From positions 1 through 10,120 of the forward strand of contig CAYZJD010000153.1 in assembly GCA_964478455.1 (NCBI GenBank): a stretch of DNA of 10,120 bases. The letters run 5' to 3'. Positions 1 to 5,551 of the stretch are shown piece after piece. The stretch's first letter is position 1. Every line of letters starts with the position of its first letter. A program made the position numbers and the translations under genes. The notes below the pieces were generated by a model, which ran no database searches, was not told where the DNA came from, and saw only the letters and a list, made by a program, of their open reading frames with translations. This DNA is from CAYZJD01 sp964478455. GTDB lineage: Bacteria; Acidobacteriota; Terriglobia; Bryobacterales; Bryobacteraceae.

Positions 1-574
1 ACGTCTTGACGGGCTGGAACACGAGGCCCTCGACGTGATTCTGGAGGAAGAAGGAGACGTGCGGGAAGACCCGCTCGAGCTCGGCCCGGAATTCGTCGAA
101 TTCGAACTCGTGGACGTGATACGGATTCGGCCCGCTCTTGCCGCGCGACGCCGTGTAGTAGAGCTTGTTGGGCGTCGAGAGGATCGCCTGGCCCGAGGGC
201 GCGAGCACCCGGCGCACCTCTTCGAGAAAGCCGCCCCAATTGTCGAGGTGCTCGATCAACTCGAAGGCGACCACGAGGTCGAAACTGCCCGGGCGGAACG
301 GAAGCGCATTGCCGTCGCCTTGCACAAGGCGCAGATTCGGCAGCGTGTAGCGGGCGCGGGCTTCTCCTATCGCCTCCGCCGCGAGATCGAGGCCGGTCAC
401 CGAAAGAGCGACGCGGGCCAGCTCGGCGGAACCGTAGCCGGCGCCGCAGCCCGTGTCGAGCACGCGTTTCAAACGGGCCAGGCGCGCGGCGAAGGCGTAG
501 CGAGCGACGTGTTCATTCCAGAGATCAGGATCGACTTCTCCCGGAATGATGCGTTCGCCGGTGAATTCAGCCAC
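1..574 (-). CDS. Class I SAM-dependent methyltransferase, partial (C-terminus outside window)
   Basis: 191 residues are visible and no stop is reached at the left edge. The protein begins with FTGERIIPGE, a motif common in methyltransferases of polysaccharide clusters. A Rossmann-fold motif I follows (VLDTGCGAGYGS, residues 38-49; SAM binding), then an acidic residue ending strand 2 (GLD, 61-63), and FDLVVAFELIEHL (98-110), the motif-IV/post-I region typical of UbiE/UbiG-like enzymes. The start is GTG at 574, chosen because it overlaps the stop of the upstream ABC transporter gene by 8 nt (567-574), which implies translational coupling. By context (inference) it acts in the cytoplasm on an exported glycan, for example as a terminal O-methyltransferase, as WbdD does for E. 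coli O9a. The substrate cannot be read from the sequence. The family call is firm; the role is moderate. Confidence 0.9.
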   Translation of the reverse strand, partial: MAEFTGERIIPGEVDPDLWNEHVARYAFAARLARLKRVLDTGCGAGYGSAELARVALSVTGLDLAAEAIGEARARYTLPNLRLVQGDGNALPFRPGSFDLVVAFELIEHLDNWGGFLEEVRRVLAPSGQAILSTPNKLYYTASRGKSGPNPYHVHEFEFDEFRAELERVFPHVSFFLQNHVEGLVFQPVKT

Positions 575-1880
575 GGGCTGACTCCGTTTCCTGGCGAGCC
601 GACTGGAGGCGGCTGTTCAGCTCGACGCGGCAGGGCAGATGCAGATAGCCGTAGACCGGCGCTCCGGCGTGCGCCGCCTGCACCACGATCGCGTTGTCGA
701 TCCAGTCGCACATGCGGTAACTGTCGAGAGTCCCGTCGGCGATCGCCGGCGAGAAGGAGAGCGAGGACGGGTAGACCTCCGGCAGGTCGGTGTGAAAGTC
801 GACCGTGTAGATGTCGCCGGGCCGCATTGCGGGCAGAACGAGGCCTTCGCGCGCCGTGTTGGTGCCGGAGAAGTCGATTCCCATGTGGTTGCGGAGCATG
901 AAGCCGACCATGGGGCGCGCGATGCTGTCCTTCGCCCGCACGCTGATGCGGACCACGACGCGCGACAACGGATCCACGAGCTGCCGGGGCCGGCCGTGCC
1001 CGTCGAGAACCGCGATCCCGATGACCTCTGCGCGGCCGTCACCATGGCGGTGGTCGATGTTGGGGATATGCTCGACCACTTCGGGTGCGCGGACGGCAGG
1101 GCGGTCCGTTCCTATCGGCGTGCGGCGCTTGAGATCGAGCCAGGCGGAATCTTTCTCCACCATGGCGGCCAGGTATTTCGTGACGACCTTGTCGGTCTCG
1201 CCGAGTTCGCGGATGCGGCCTCCATCGAGCCACAGGGTCCGGCTTCCGATGGCTTTCACGTCGGCCATGGAGTGCGAAACGAACAGGATGGTGATGCCGC
1301 GGGCGCGAAGCTCGTGAACTTTGCGCATGCAGCGCTGGCGGAAGTAGAGGTCGCCGACGGCGAGCGCCTCGTCCACCAGCAGGATCTCGGGATCGACGTG
1401 GATGGCGACCGCAAACGCCAGACGGACCACCATGCCGCTCGAGTAGGTCTTCACCGGCTGGTCGATGAAGTCGCCGATCTCGGCGAACTCCTCGATTTCC
1501 TTGAAACGCCGCGCGCATTCGGCCACAGAGAAGCCAAGGATGGAGGCGTTCAGGTAGACGTTTTCGCGACCAGTGAACTCGGGGTTGAAGCCAGAGCCCA
1601 GCTCGAGGAGGGCGGAAACCCGGCCATTCACCTGAACTGTGCCACCGGTCGGCATCAGGATGCCGGCCACCAATTGGAGCAGGGTGCTCTTGCCGGAGCC
1701 GTTTTCGCCGACGATGCAGAATGTCTCGCCGCGGCGTACCTCGAAGTCGATCTCGCGAAGGGCCCAGAAGTCACGGTGGAAGAGCCGGCGGTTGAGAGTG
1801 AGCAGCTCCCGGAGACGGTCGCCGGGGGTTTCGTAGATCGCGTAACTCTTGGAAACGCCGTGGAATTCGACAGCATTCAC
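567..1880 (-). CDS. wzt: Wzt-type polysaccharide ABC transporter ATP-binding protein with C-terminal glycan-binding domain
   Basis: 437 aa. The nucleotide-binding domain covers about residues 1-240: Walker A GENGSGKST (58-66), Q-loop region near 96-101, signature YSSGM (146-150), Walker B ILLVDEA (166-172) with D-loop AVGD, and the switch histidine in SHS (202-204). Instead of ending there, as TagH/KpsT-like ATPases do, it has a second domain (about 290-420) containing VGFMLRNHMGIDFSGTNT. That sequence is typical of the Wzt C-terminal beta-sandwich, which recognises the capped end of O-antigen in ABC-dependent export. The start is GTG at 1880, with AAGGA at 1889-1893 (8-nt spacing) and a promoter at 1920-1948. 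A nearby ATG at 1876 is out of frame. The methyltransferase gene follows with an 8-nt overlap. A Wzm permease would normally lie directly upstream but is absent there, so it may lie downstream beyond the window. Confidence 0.93.
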   Translation of the reverse strand: MNAVEFHGVSKSYAIYETPGDRLRELLTLNRRLFHRDFWALREIDFEVRRGETFCIVGENGSGKSTLLQLVAGILMPTGGTVQVNGRVSALLELGSGFNPEFTGRENVYLNASILGFSVAECARRFKEIEEFAEIGDFIDQPVKTYSSGMVVRLAFAVAIHVDPEILLVDEALAVGDLYFRQRCMRKVHELRARGITILFVSHSMADVKAIGSRTLWLDGGRIRELGETDKVVTKYLAAMVEKDSAWLDLKRRTPIGTDRPAVRAPEVVEHIPNIDHRHGDGRAEVIGIAVLDGHGRPRQLVDPLSRVVVRISVRAKDSIARPMVGFMLRNHMGIDFSGTNTAREGLVLPAMRPGDIYTVDFHTDLPEVYPSSLSFSPAIADGTLDSYRMCDWIDNAIVVQAAHAGAPVYGYLHLPCRVELNSRLQSARQETESARG

Positions 1881-1919
1881 GCGGATATTCCTTGCCGCGG
1901 GGAGGCAGGCACTACGAAA

Positions 1920-1948
1920 ACTCTACCGGAGGCGGCTGAACCTGTCAA
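1920..1948 (-). promoter_or_regulatory. Sigma70-type promoter for the wzt operon
   Basis: Read on the minus strand, a perfect -35 TTGACA (1943-1948) is followed by a 17-nt spacer and -10 TAGAGT (1920-1925, 4 of 6 matches). The predicted start is near 1913, giving a leader of about 33 nt to the GTG at 1880 that includes the AAGGA ribosome binding site. Confidence 0.65.
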
Positions 1949-1980
1949 ACGGGGAAATGAAAAGGGCGGCCGCCGGCTCC

Positions 1981-2100
1981 CCGCTGCGAGACCCTCCAGC
2001 CCGGCCCTCCGGGCCACGGTCTCCTCTCTGGGCATCAGCCTTTCAGTAGCGGTGCACGTTCCGCCGCGCCTGCGGTCCATCAGGGCCGTTGCCCGGCGCG
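1981..2100 (-). other. Block of nested inverted repeats, candidate structured RNA or leader
   Basis: Several complementary segments stack here. 1981-1985 pairs with 2048-2052. Inside it, GAGACC/GGTCTC pairs 1988-1993 with 2018-2023, and inside that GGCCC/GGGCC pairs 2003-2007 with 2011-2015 around a 3-nt loop. A second module pairs CGCGCC at 2065-2070 with 2095-2100 and encloses GGGC/GCCC (2083-2086 with 2091-2094, 4-nt loop). No convincing open reading frame covers the block. It lies upstream of the wzt promoter, between the tRNA and wzt. I looked for RNase P, SRP, tmRNA and c-di-AMP riboswitch landmarks and found none convincing. GC-rich DNA gives chance hairpins, so a functional RNA remains a hypothesis, and the strand is unknown (minus assumed from the neighbours). 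Confidence 0.3.
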
Positions 2101-2225
2101 TTCGGCTCACACCCAGTCAGCGAGGGTAGCAGGTAGCCGCCCCAAGCGATGGATGTTGTCTATGGACTTCCTCCTTTGCGTTCTGCGATCGCATCATACT
2201 CGCGAGTCGCCGGATGCTCCCTCCC

Positions 2226-2258
2226 CTTGGGAAGGAGCAGGAAGCCACGCTTCCCAAG
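2226..2258. repeat. 9-bp perfect inverted repeat, 15-nt loop
   Basis: CTTGGGAAG (2226-2234) and CTTCCCAAG (2250-2258) are exact reverse complements. No T-run follows on either strand, so it is not a standard terminator. It lies about 100 bases downstream of the tRNA gene, in the tRNA's transcription direction, and could be a 3'-processing or weak termination structure. Confidence 0.4.
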
Positions 2259-2297
2259 ATCACTATGAACCTTGGTTAACGGCCTTGTCAAGCCCCG

Positions 2298-2349
2298 TTG
2301 CCGATATGCCGATATGACTCAATGACCCGATGGCTCGATCGCACAATCC
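2298..2349 (-). repeat. Octamer repeat array, left inverted arm beside the tRNA
   Basis: Read on the minus strand, five consecutive 8-bp units run from 2337 down to 2298: CGAGCCAT, CGGGTCAT, TGAGTCAT, ATCGGCAT, ATCGGCAA. Within it, 2314-2349 is a 36-bp inverted copy of 2557-2592 with three mismatches. 2294-2305 is also a perfect 12-bp inverted copy of 2493-2504. Confidence 0.75.
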
Positions 2350-2357
2350 ATTCGGAG

Positions 2358-2434
2358 TGGTGCCGGCGGCTGGACTCGAACCAGCGACCTAGGGATTATG
2401 AGACCCTCGCTCTAACCACCTGAGCTACGCCGGC
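2358..2434 (-). tRNA. tRNA-Met (anticodon CAU)
   Basis: A complete 77-nt cloverleaf reads on the minus strand. The acceptor stem is GCCGGCG/CGCCGGC, the D arm GCTC...GAGC, and the anticodon loop CTCATAA gives anticodon CAU. The variable loop is AGGTC, the T arm is GCTGG-TTCGAGT-CCAGC, the discriminator is A, and CCA is encoded (2358-2360). The D-loop form and the GTAGCTCAG start resemble elongator tRNA-Met. It is not the initiator, because an ordinary first acceptor pair (G-C) is present. CAU is also the gene-level anticodon of tRNA-Ile2, which is read as lysidine. The acceptor pairs differ from the C4-G69/C5-G68 pairs of E. coli tRNA-Ile2, so Met is preferred. Confidence 0.93.
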
Positions 2435-2458
2435 AAACCGTAGGGGGGGTTCTTCTCC

Positions 2459-2488
2459 AGCCTATGCGGCCCTTCGCCCGTTTGTCAA
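2459..2488 (-). promoter_or_regulatory. Promoter of the tRNA-Met gene
   Basis: On the minus strand a perfect -35 TTGACA (2483-2488) is separated by 18 nt from -10 TAGGCT (2459-2464, matching the TAnnnT core). The expected start lies near 2452, about 18 nt before the mature tRNA 5' end at 2434. This places the promoter at the edge of the repeat block at 2489-2520. Confidence 0.55.
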
Positions 2489-2520
2489 TCTGATCGGCAA
2501 CGGGTCTGATCGGGGTCAGG
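2489..2520 (+). repeat. Two 16-bp near-repeats (four octamers)
   Basis: TCTGATCG occurs at 2489-2496 and again at 2505-2512, each followed by another eight bases (GCAACGGG, then GGGTCAGG). The 8/16-bp period matches the octamer arrays at 2298-2337 and 2569-2600. Confidence 0.6.
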
Positions 2521-2559
2521 GTGTGGGCTCACCCACGATCAGGGAGTAGATGCGGCGGA
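2513..2559 (-). pseudogene. Diverged second copy of the 3' end of parB
   Basis: This 47-bp stretch aligns without gaps to 2594-2640, the last codons of parB plus its stop, at an offset of 81 bp with nine mismatches. Translated in the parB frame it reads RIYSLIVGEPTP-stop, against RIYSLIVGDSAS-stop in the intact gene. Several of the differences in the shared IYSLIVG part are synonymous third-position changes. There is no start and no rest of a gene, so it is a remnant. Its changes create a small hairpin, GTGGG-CTCA-CCCAC (2523-2536). Confidence 0.7.
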
Positions 2560-2600
2560 TTGTGCGATCGGGTCATCGGGTCATTGTGTCATTGGGTCAG
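2557..2600 (+). repeat. Octamer repeat array, right inverted arm, running into the parB stop
   Basis: Four 8-bp units, CGGGTCAT, CGGGTCAT, TGTGTCAT and TGGGTCAG, lie at 2569-2600, and the last contains the parB stop codon (2597-2599). The part 2557-2592 is the partner of the inverted copy at 2314-2349 (33 of 36 matches). Confidence 0.75.
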
Positions 2601-3505
2601 GATGCGGAGTCGCCTACGATGAGGGAGTAGATGCGGTCGAGGTCCTCGGGGGAGTAGTACTCGATCTCGATGCGGCCGCGCTGTTCGGAGCGGGGAACGA
2701 TCCGGACGCGGGTTCCGAGAATCCTTTCGAGTTCCTGGACGGCGGCCTTCACGTTGGCGTCCTGGGTCAGATCCTGCCCAACGGGTTTGGGCTCGCGTGG
2801 CTCGGACATCCGCTGAACCAGGCGCTCGACCTGCCTCACGGAGAGTCCCTGGGAACTGGTCTTCTCGGCAACCTGGGTCTGGAGTTGCTCGGTGGGCAGT
2901 CCGAGGATGGCGCGGGCGTGGCCTATGGAGAGGCGGCGTTCCGCCAGGAGTTGCTGGACATCCTGCGGCAGGCGCAGGAGCCGGAGCATGTTGGTGATCG
3001 TTGTCCGGTCCTTGCCGGTGCGGCGTCCAATTTCCTCGTGGCTGAGGCCGAGCTCCCGGACGAGCCGGTCGAAGGCGAGGGCCACTTCGATTGGGTTGAG
3101 ATCCTCGCGCTGGAGGTTCTCGATGAGGGTGAATTCCAGCAGATGGTCGTCGGAGACATCGCGGACGATGACCGGGACCTTGTGGAGTCCGGCAAGCTTG
3201 GAGGCGCGCCAGCGCCGCTCGCCCGCGACTAGCTGAAAGTGGTCGCCGATCCGGCGTACGATCAGCGGCTGGATAACACCGGTGGCCTTGATCGACTGGC
3301 TTAGCTCTGCCAGGCGCTCGGCCTCGAAGACGGTGCGCGGCTGGAGAGGGTTCGGCTCGATCTGATCGATAGGGAGCTGGAGGACCTCGTCTGCCGTTCT
3401 GGTTTCGTGCGGGGGAGCCGACACGGCCACGGCCGGCCTCGGCGGCAGAAGGGCGGACAAGCCCTTACCCAGTGCTCTGCGCGGGTGTTCGCTCAATTTG
3501 GGCAT
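2597..3505 (-). CDS. parB: Chromosome partitioning protein ParB (CTPase clamp, parS-binding)
   Basis: 302 aa from ATG at 3505, which has AAGGA about 11 nt upstream. The reading frame stays open 20 codons further, but a start at MPKLSEHPRRALGKGLSALL gives the standard chromosomal ParB N-terminus with its basic ParA-stimulating segment. The N-terminal CTP-binding domain (about 42-140) contains GERRWR (95-100) and ENLQRE (129-134). A helix-turn-helix for parS recognition lies at about 154-176 (LSHEEIGRRTGKDRTTITNM). The C-terminal dimerisation domain spans about 248-302. ParB loads at parS, slides as a CTP-dependent clamp and organises the origin region with ParA. It overlaps the parA 3' end by 41 nt, so the two genes are co-transcribed. 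The gene's 3' end merges into an octamer repeat and has a diverged copy just downstream. Confidence 0.96.
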   Translation of the reverse strand: MPKLSEHPRRALGKGLSALLPPRPAVAVSAPPHETRTADEVLQLPIDQIEPNPLQPRTVFEAERLAELSQSIKATGVIQPLIVRRIGDHFQLVAGERRWRASKLAGLHKVPVIVRDVSDDHLLEFTLIENLQREDLNPIEVALAFDRLVRELGLSHEEIGRRTGKDRTTITNMLRLLRLPQDVQQLLAERRLSIGHARAILGLPTEQLQTQVAEKTSSQGLSVRQVERLVQRMSEPREPKPVGQDLTQDANVKAAVQELERILGTRVRIVPRSEQRGRIEIEYYSPEDLDRIYSLIVGDSAS

Positions 3506-4259
3506 TTTGCAGGATTTCCTTAGCCAACTGGATGTAGCTTTCGGCTCCTCGGGAGCGCACGTCATAGGCGAGGATCGGCTTGCCGTAGCTGGGGGCTTCG
3601 GCTAGACGGATGCTGCGGGGGATGACGGTTCGAAAGACCTCCTTGCCGAAGAACTCGCGGAGATCGGCGGCGACCTGGCGGGTGAGGTTGGTGCGATCGT
3701 CGTACATGGTGAGGAGGATGCCTTCGATGGAGAGCGAGTGCCCGAAGGCGCCGCGCACGCGATCGATGGTGTCCATGAGCTGGGAGATGCCTTCGAGCGC
3801 GAGGAACTCGCAAATGATGGGGATGAGGACGGAGTCGGCGGCGACGAGGGCGTTGAGGGTCAGGAGGTCGAGGGCGGGGGGGCAGTCGATGAGGATGAAG
3901 TCATAGCTGTTCCTCAAGGGCTCGAGCTTCTGGCGGAGCCGGAACTCCCGATCCTCTTCGCCGGCGAGTTCCAGGCCGGCGCCGACGAGGTTTCGGTCGG
4001 CGGGGACGATGTCGAGGCCTTCGAAGTCGGTGTGGACGGTAATGGACGCGAGGTCATGGTTGCCGAGGAGGGCGTTGTAAAGGCTGGGGCGGGAGTCGTT
4101 CTTTTCGATCCCAAGGCCGGTTGTAGAGTTGCCCTGGGGGTCGGCATCGACGACGAGCACCCGGAGATCGCCGGCGGCGAGGGATGCGCCGAGGTTGATG
4201 GCGGTGGTCGTCTTGCCGACGCCACCCTTCTGGTTAGCGATGGCGATGATCTTACCCAC
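3465..4259 (-). CDS. parA: Chromosome partitioning ATPase ParA (Soj)
   Basis: 264 aa. It has the deviant Walker A KGGVGKTT (11-18) with the signature lysine, Walker A' VVDADPQGN (36-44), Walker B FILIDCPPALDLLT (121-134), and the conserved ALEGISQL segment (154-161). The short form without an N-terminal DNA-binding domain is the chromosomal type. ATP-bound dimers bind the nucleoid nonspecifically, and ParB stimulates ATP hydrolysis to move parS DNA. The start is GTG at 4259, with AGGA 7 nt upstream. A CCACGTGA core identical to that of the two parS sites spans this start codon (4256-4263). It lies 182 bases downstream of rsmG with parS between them, and overlaps parB at its 3' end. Confidence 0.96.
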   Translation of the reverse strand: MGKIIAIANQKGGVGKTTTAINLGASLAAGDLRVLVVDADPQGNSTTGLGIEKNDSRPSLYNALLGNHDLASITVHTDFEGLDIVPADRNLVGAGLELAGEEDREFRLRQKLEPLRNSYDFILIDCPPALDLLTLNALVAADSVLIPIICEFLALEGISQLMDTIDRVRGAFGHSLSIEGILLTMYDDRTNLTRQVAADLREFFGKEVFRTVIPRSIRLAEAPSYGKPILAYDVRSRGAESYIQLAKEILQNAQIERTPAQSTG

Positions 4260-4289
4260 GTGAGAATCCTGGGGGAGGCGGGAAGAAAC

Positions 4290-4317
4290 ATAGTATCACA
4301 GTGCTGCCGGGCCGCAA
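4290..4317 (-). promoter_or_regulatory. Weak candidate promoter for parAB
   Basis: On the minus strand, TTGCGG (4312-4317), a 16-nt spacer and TACTAT (4290-4295) lie about 30 nt upstream of the parA start. The match to consensus is modest, and co-transcription from rsmG is an alternative. Confidence 0.3.
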
Positions 4318-4339
4318 CGACCTCAAGGGTACTAGAGCA

Positions 4340-4355
4340 CGTTCCACGTGAAACC
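4340..4355 (-). other. parS: parS-like centromere site 1
   Basis: GTTCCACGTGAAAC (4341-4354) differs by one base from the 14-bp core GTTTCACGTGAAAC of the parS consensus. It lies about 80 bases upstream of parA and 79 bases from site 2, with the same substitution in the same half. This is the loading site for the ParB encoded here. Confidence 0.88.
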
Positions 4356-4418
4356 ATGGCATCGTTGGGTTTGTTCGGTAATCTTCTTGCAACCCACTGA
4401 TTCACAAGATGTTGAACC

Positions 4419-4434
4419 TGTTCCACGTGAAACC
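4419..4434 (-). other. parS: parS-like centromere site 2
   Basis: A second copy of the same 14-bp variant, GTTCCACGTGAAAC (4420-4433), starts 7 bases beyond the rsmG stop. Two copies in direct orientation between rsmG and parA support a genuine ParB loading cluster. Confidence 0.88.
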
Positions 4435-4441
4435 GGAGCCT

Positions 4442-5065
4442 TTACCCTGGAAATTGTCCACGTAGCAGCACCCGCTGGCGTCCCCAAGGCAAGGGAACCG
4501 GAGCACGCCATACTATCTTGTTTATTTTCAATATGTTACAGCAATCTGCCTGGCCGATGAGGAAGCCGACGTGGCGGGCCAGACGAGGCAGGAGCCGGAG
4601 GACTTCGGCGGGCTTCACGGCCCGGGAAACGATCCAGTCGAAGGACTCTTCCACGGCCTCAGCCCGCTCGGCGACAACCCGTACGTTCGCAAGATTGCGC
4701 GTGGCTTCGCGGAGGAAGACGGCCTTGCGTTTGTGGGATTCAATGAGCGTGACTCGGCATTCAGGGCGGAGAACCGCGATGGGGATGCCGGGGAAGCCCG
4801 CCCCGGAGCCGACGTCGGCAAGGGTGATTGGTTCGGTCGGAAGGTGCGCCGCGAGAAACAGCGACTCGCAATAATGGCGCGGCACGGCATCTTCCATGCG
4901 GCGGATGGCGGTGAGGTTCAGGACCTTGTTCCAGCGGGTGAGCAACTCGTAGTGGCGGTAAAGCTGCTCGATCTGGGCGCCATTGAGGAGGCACACGTCG
5001 AGGAGATTCTCTCCCAGGAGCGATGCGAATCGCCGTTGCGCCGTGAATTCCGACGGAGCCTTCAA
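4442..5065 (-). CDS. rsmG: 16S rRNA (guanine527-N7)-methyltransferase RsmG (GidB)
   Basis: 207 aa from the TTG chosen at 5065. It has the conserved N-terminal WNKVLNLT (45-52), SAM motif I ADVGSGAGFPG (83-93), the basic patch ESHKRKAVFL (109-118), and SRAV (147-150) followed by the usual C-terminal strand ending PLPWGRQRVLLRG. It methylates G527 of 16S rRNA at N7. It is immediately followed by parS and parA, its usual chromosomal neighbours. The start is uncertain. The frame is open to an ATG at 5167 and another at 5251, but the extra residues look non-coding and a candidate -10 (5088-5093) lies inside them. TTG 5065 or GTG 4996 fits the family length. A short AT-rich patch (4506-4546) encodes part of the C-terminal region without breaking the frame. 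Confidence 0.93.
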   Translation of the reverse strand: MKAPSEFTAQRRFASLLGENLLDVCLLNGAQIEQLYRHYELLTRWNKVLNLTAIRRMEDAVPRHYCESLFLAAHLPTEPITLADVGSGAGFPGIPIAVLRPECRVTLIESHKRKAVFLREATRNLANVRVVAERAEAVEESFDWIVSRAVKPAEVLRLLPRLARHVGFLIGQADCCNILKINKIVWRAPVPLPWGRQRVLLRGQFPG

Positions 5066-5087
5066 GGGGACCGGTGCGTGAGGTTCA

Positions 5088-5093
5088 AGTATA
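5088..5093 (-). promoter_or_regulatory. Candidate -10 element for rsmG
   Basis: TATACT on the minus strand matches five of six consensus bases and lies about 22 nt before the proposed TTG start at 5065. No recognisable -35 is seen 17 nt upstream. If real, it excludes the upstream ATG starts. Confidence 0.3.
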
Positions 5094-5207
5094 CATTCCG
5101 TGCGGCGGTGGCCGCGAGCGGCGCAGCTACGTGATCCGGGCCAATTGGCTTGTGCCTGTGAGAACATAGGACGTTTATGGAGACCGTACGTCCAGCAGCC
5201 AGACTGG

Positions 5208-5215
5208 AAGGAGGT
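5208..5215 (+). promoter_or_regulatory. Strong Shine-Dalgarno that sets the MNT gene start
   Basis: AAGGAGGT is a full anti-16S complement, 9 nt before GTG at 5225. The in-frame ATG at 5177 has no comparable site, so this signal decides the start. Confidence 0.85.
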
Positions 5216-5224
5216 GCTGAACGC

Positions 5225-5551
5225 GTGAACCTTCCCGGGGCGGTCGAGCAAGGCTTGGTGGAACTCAAGGCTGCGCTCGCAAAGGTTTACGGCGAGCGGC
5301 TGAAAGGGCTCTTCTTATACGGCTCCTATGCGCGAGGGGACTTTACCGCGGACTCGGACGTGGACCTGCTGATCGCGCTGGCAGGGGAGGTCAAGCCAAC
5401 CAGGGAGATCGACGCGCTGAGCGCAATCGTGGCAGACATCTGCCTGCGCCACGACCTTCTCATCTCGGTTTACCCAGTTCCGGCCGAATGGCTGGTCGAG
5501 CGGAAGAGCCCTTTGTTCGAGAACATTCGCCGCGAAGGGGTGCGGCTATGA
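5225..5551 (+). CDS. Minimal nucleotidyltransferase (MNT/MntA-like) of a MNT-HEPN pair
   Basis: 108 aa from GTG at 5225, set by the strong ribosome binding site. The polymerase-beta-type nucleotidyltransferase motif GSYARGD...DSDVDLL (33-49) has the expected GS-X10-DxD spacing (GS 33-34, D45 and D47). A possible third carboxylate is D77 in RHDLLISVYPV. Family knowledge: in HepT/MntA systems the MNT protein is the antitoxin and transfers AMP from ATP onto a tyrosine of the HEPN toxin. Other MNT-HEPN pairs are uncharacterised. The stop overlaps the ATG of the HEPN gene (ATGA, 5548-5551), so the two proteins are made in coupled fashion. It diverges from rsmG, with about 160 bases between the two starts. 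An alternative start at 5177 would add 16 residues. Confidence 0.88.
   Translation: MNLPGAVEQGLVELKAALAKVYGERLKGLFLYGSYARGDFTADSDVDLLIALAGEVKPTREIDALSAIVADICLRHDLLISVYPVPAEWLVERKSPLFENIRREGVRL

Noticed and set aside
35..901. 288-codon plus-strand open frame
   Set aside because: It covers the methyltransferase and the wzt 3' end, whose minus-strand frames carry clear motifs. Its Arg-rich composition is typical of antisense translation in GC-rich DNA.
1877..2110. 77-codon minus-strand frame upstream of wzt
   Set aside because: Low-complexity Arg/Ala-rich product with no ribosome binding site. It contains the wzt promoter and the nested hairpins and overlaps the wzt start.
639..2129. 496-codon open frame on the plus strand opposite wzt
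   Set aside because: The minus strand has a textbook ABC ATPase with all motifs. The plus-strand translation has no recognisable domain and is a GC-driven antisense shadow.
2110..2200. Possible RNase P RNA, from GGAGGAAGTCC on the minus strand (2165-2175)
   Set aside because: It resembles part of the conserved GAGGAAAGTCC block, but the partner conserved regions of RNase P RNA were not found nearby on that strand.
3738..4400. 220-codon plus-strand frame opposite parA
   Set aside because: Acidic, Val/Gly/Asp-rich antisense translation of parA that also runs across parS site 1. No domain is seen.
4455..4470. Third parS-like sequence (TGTCCACGTAGCA)
   Set aside because: Only the CCACGT core matches the local parS variant and the flanks do not fit. 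It is also within the rsmG coding sequence.
4348..4560. 70-codon plus-strand frame starting inside parS site 1
   Set aside because: It crosses both parS sites and the rsmG 3' end. It has no ribosome binding site and no recognisable product.
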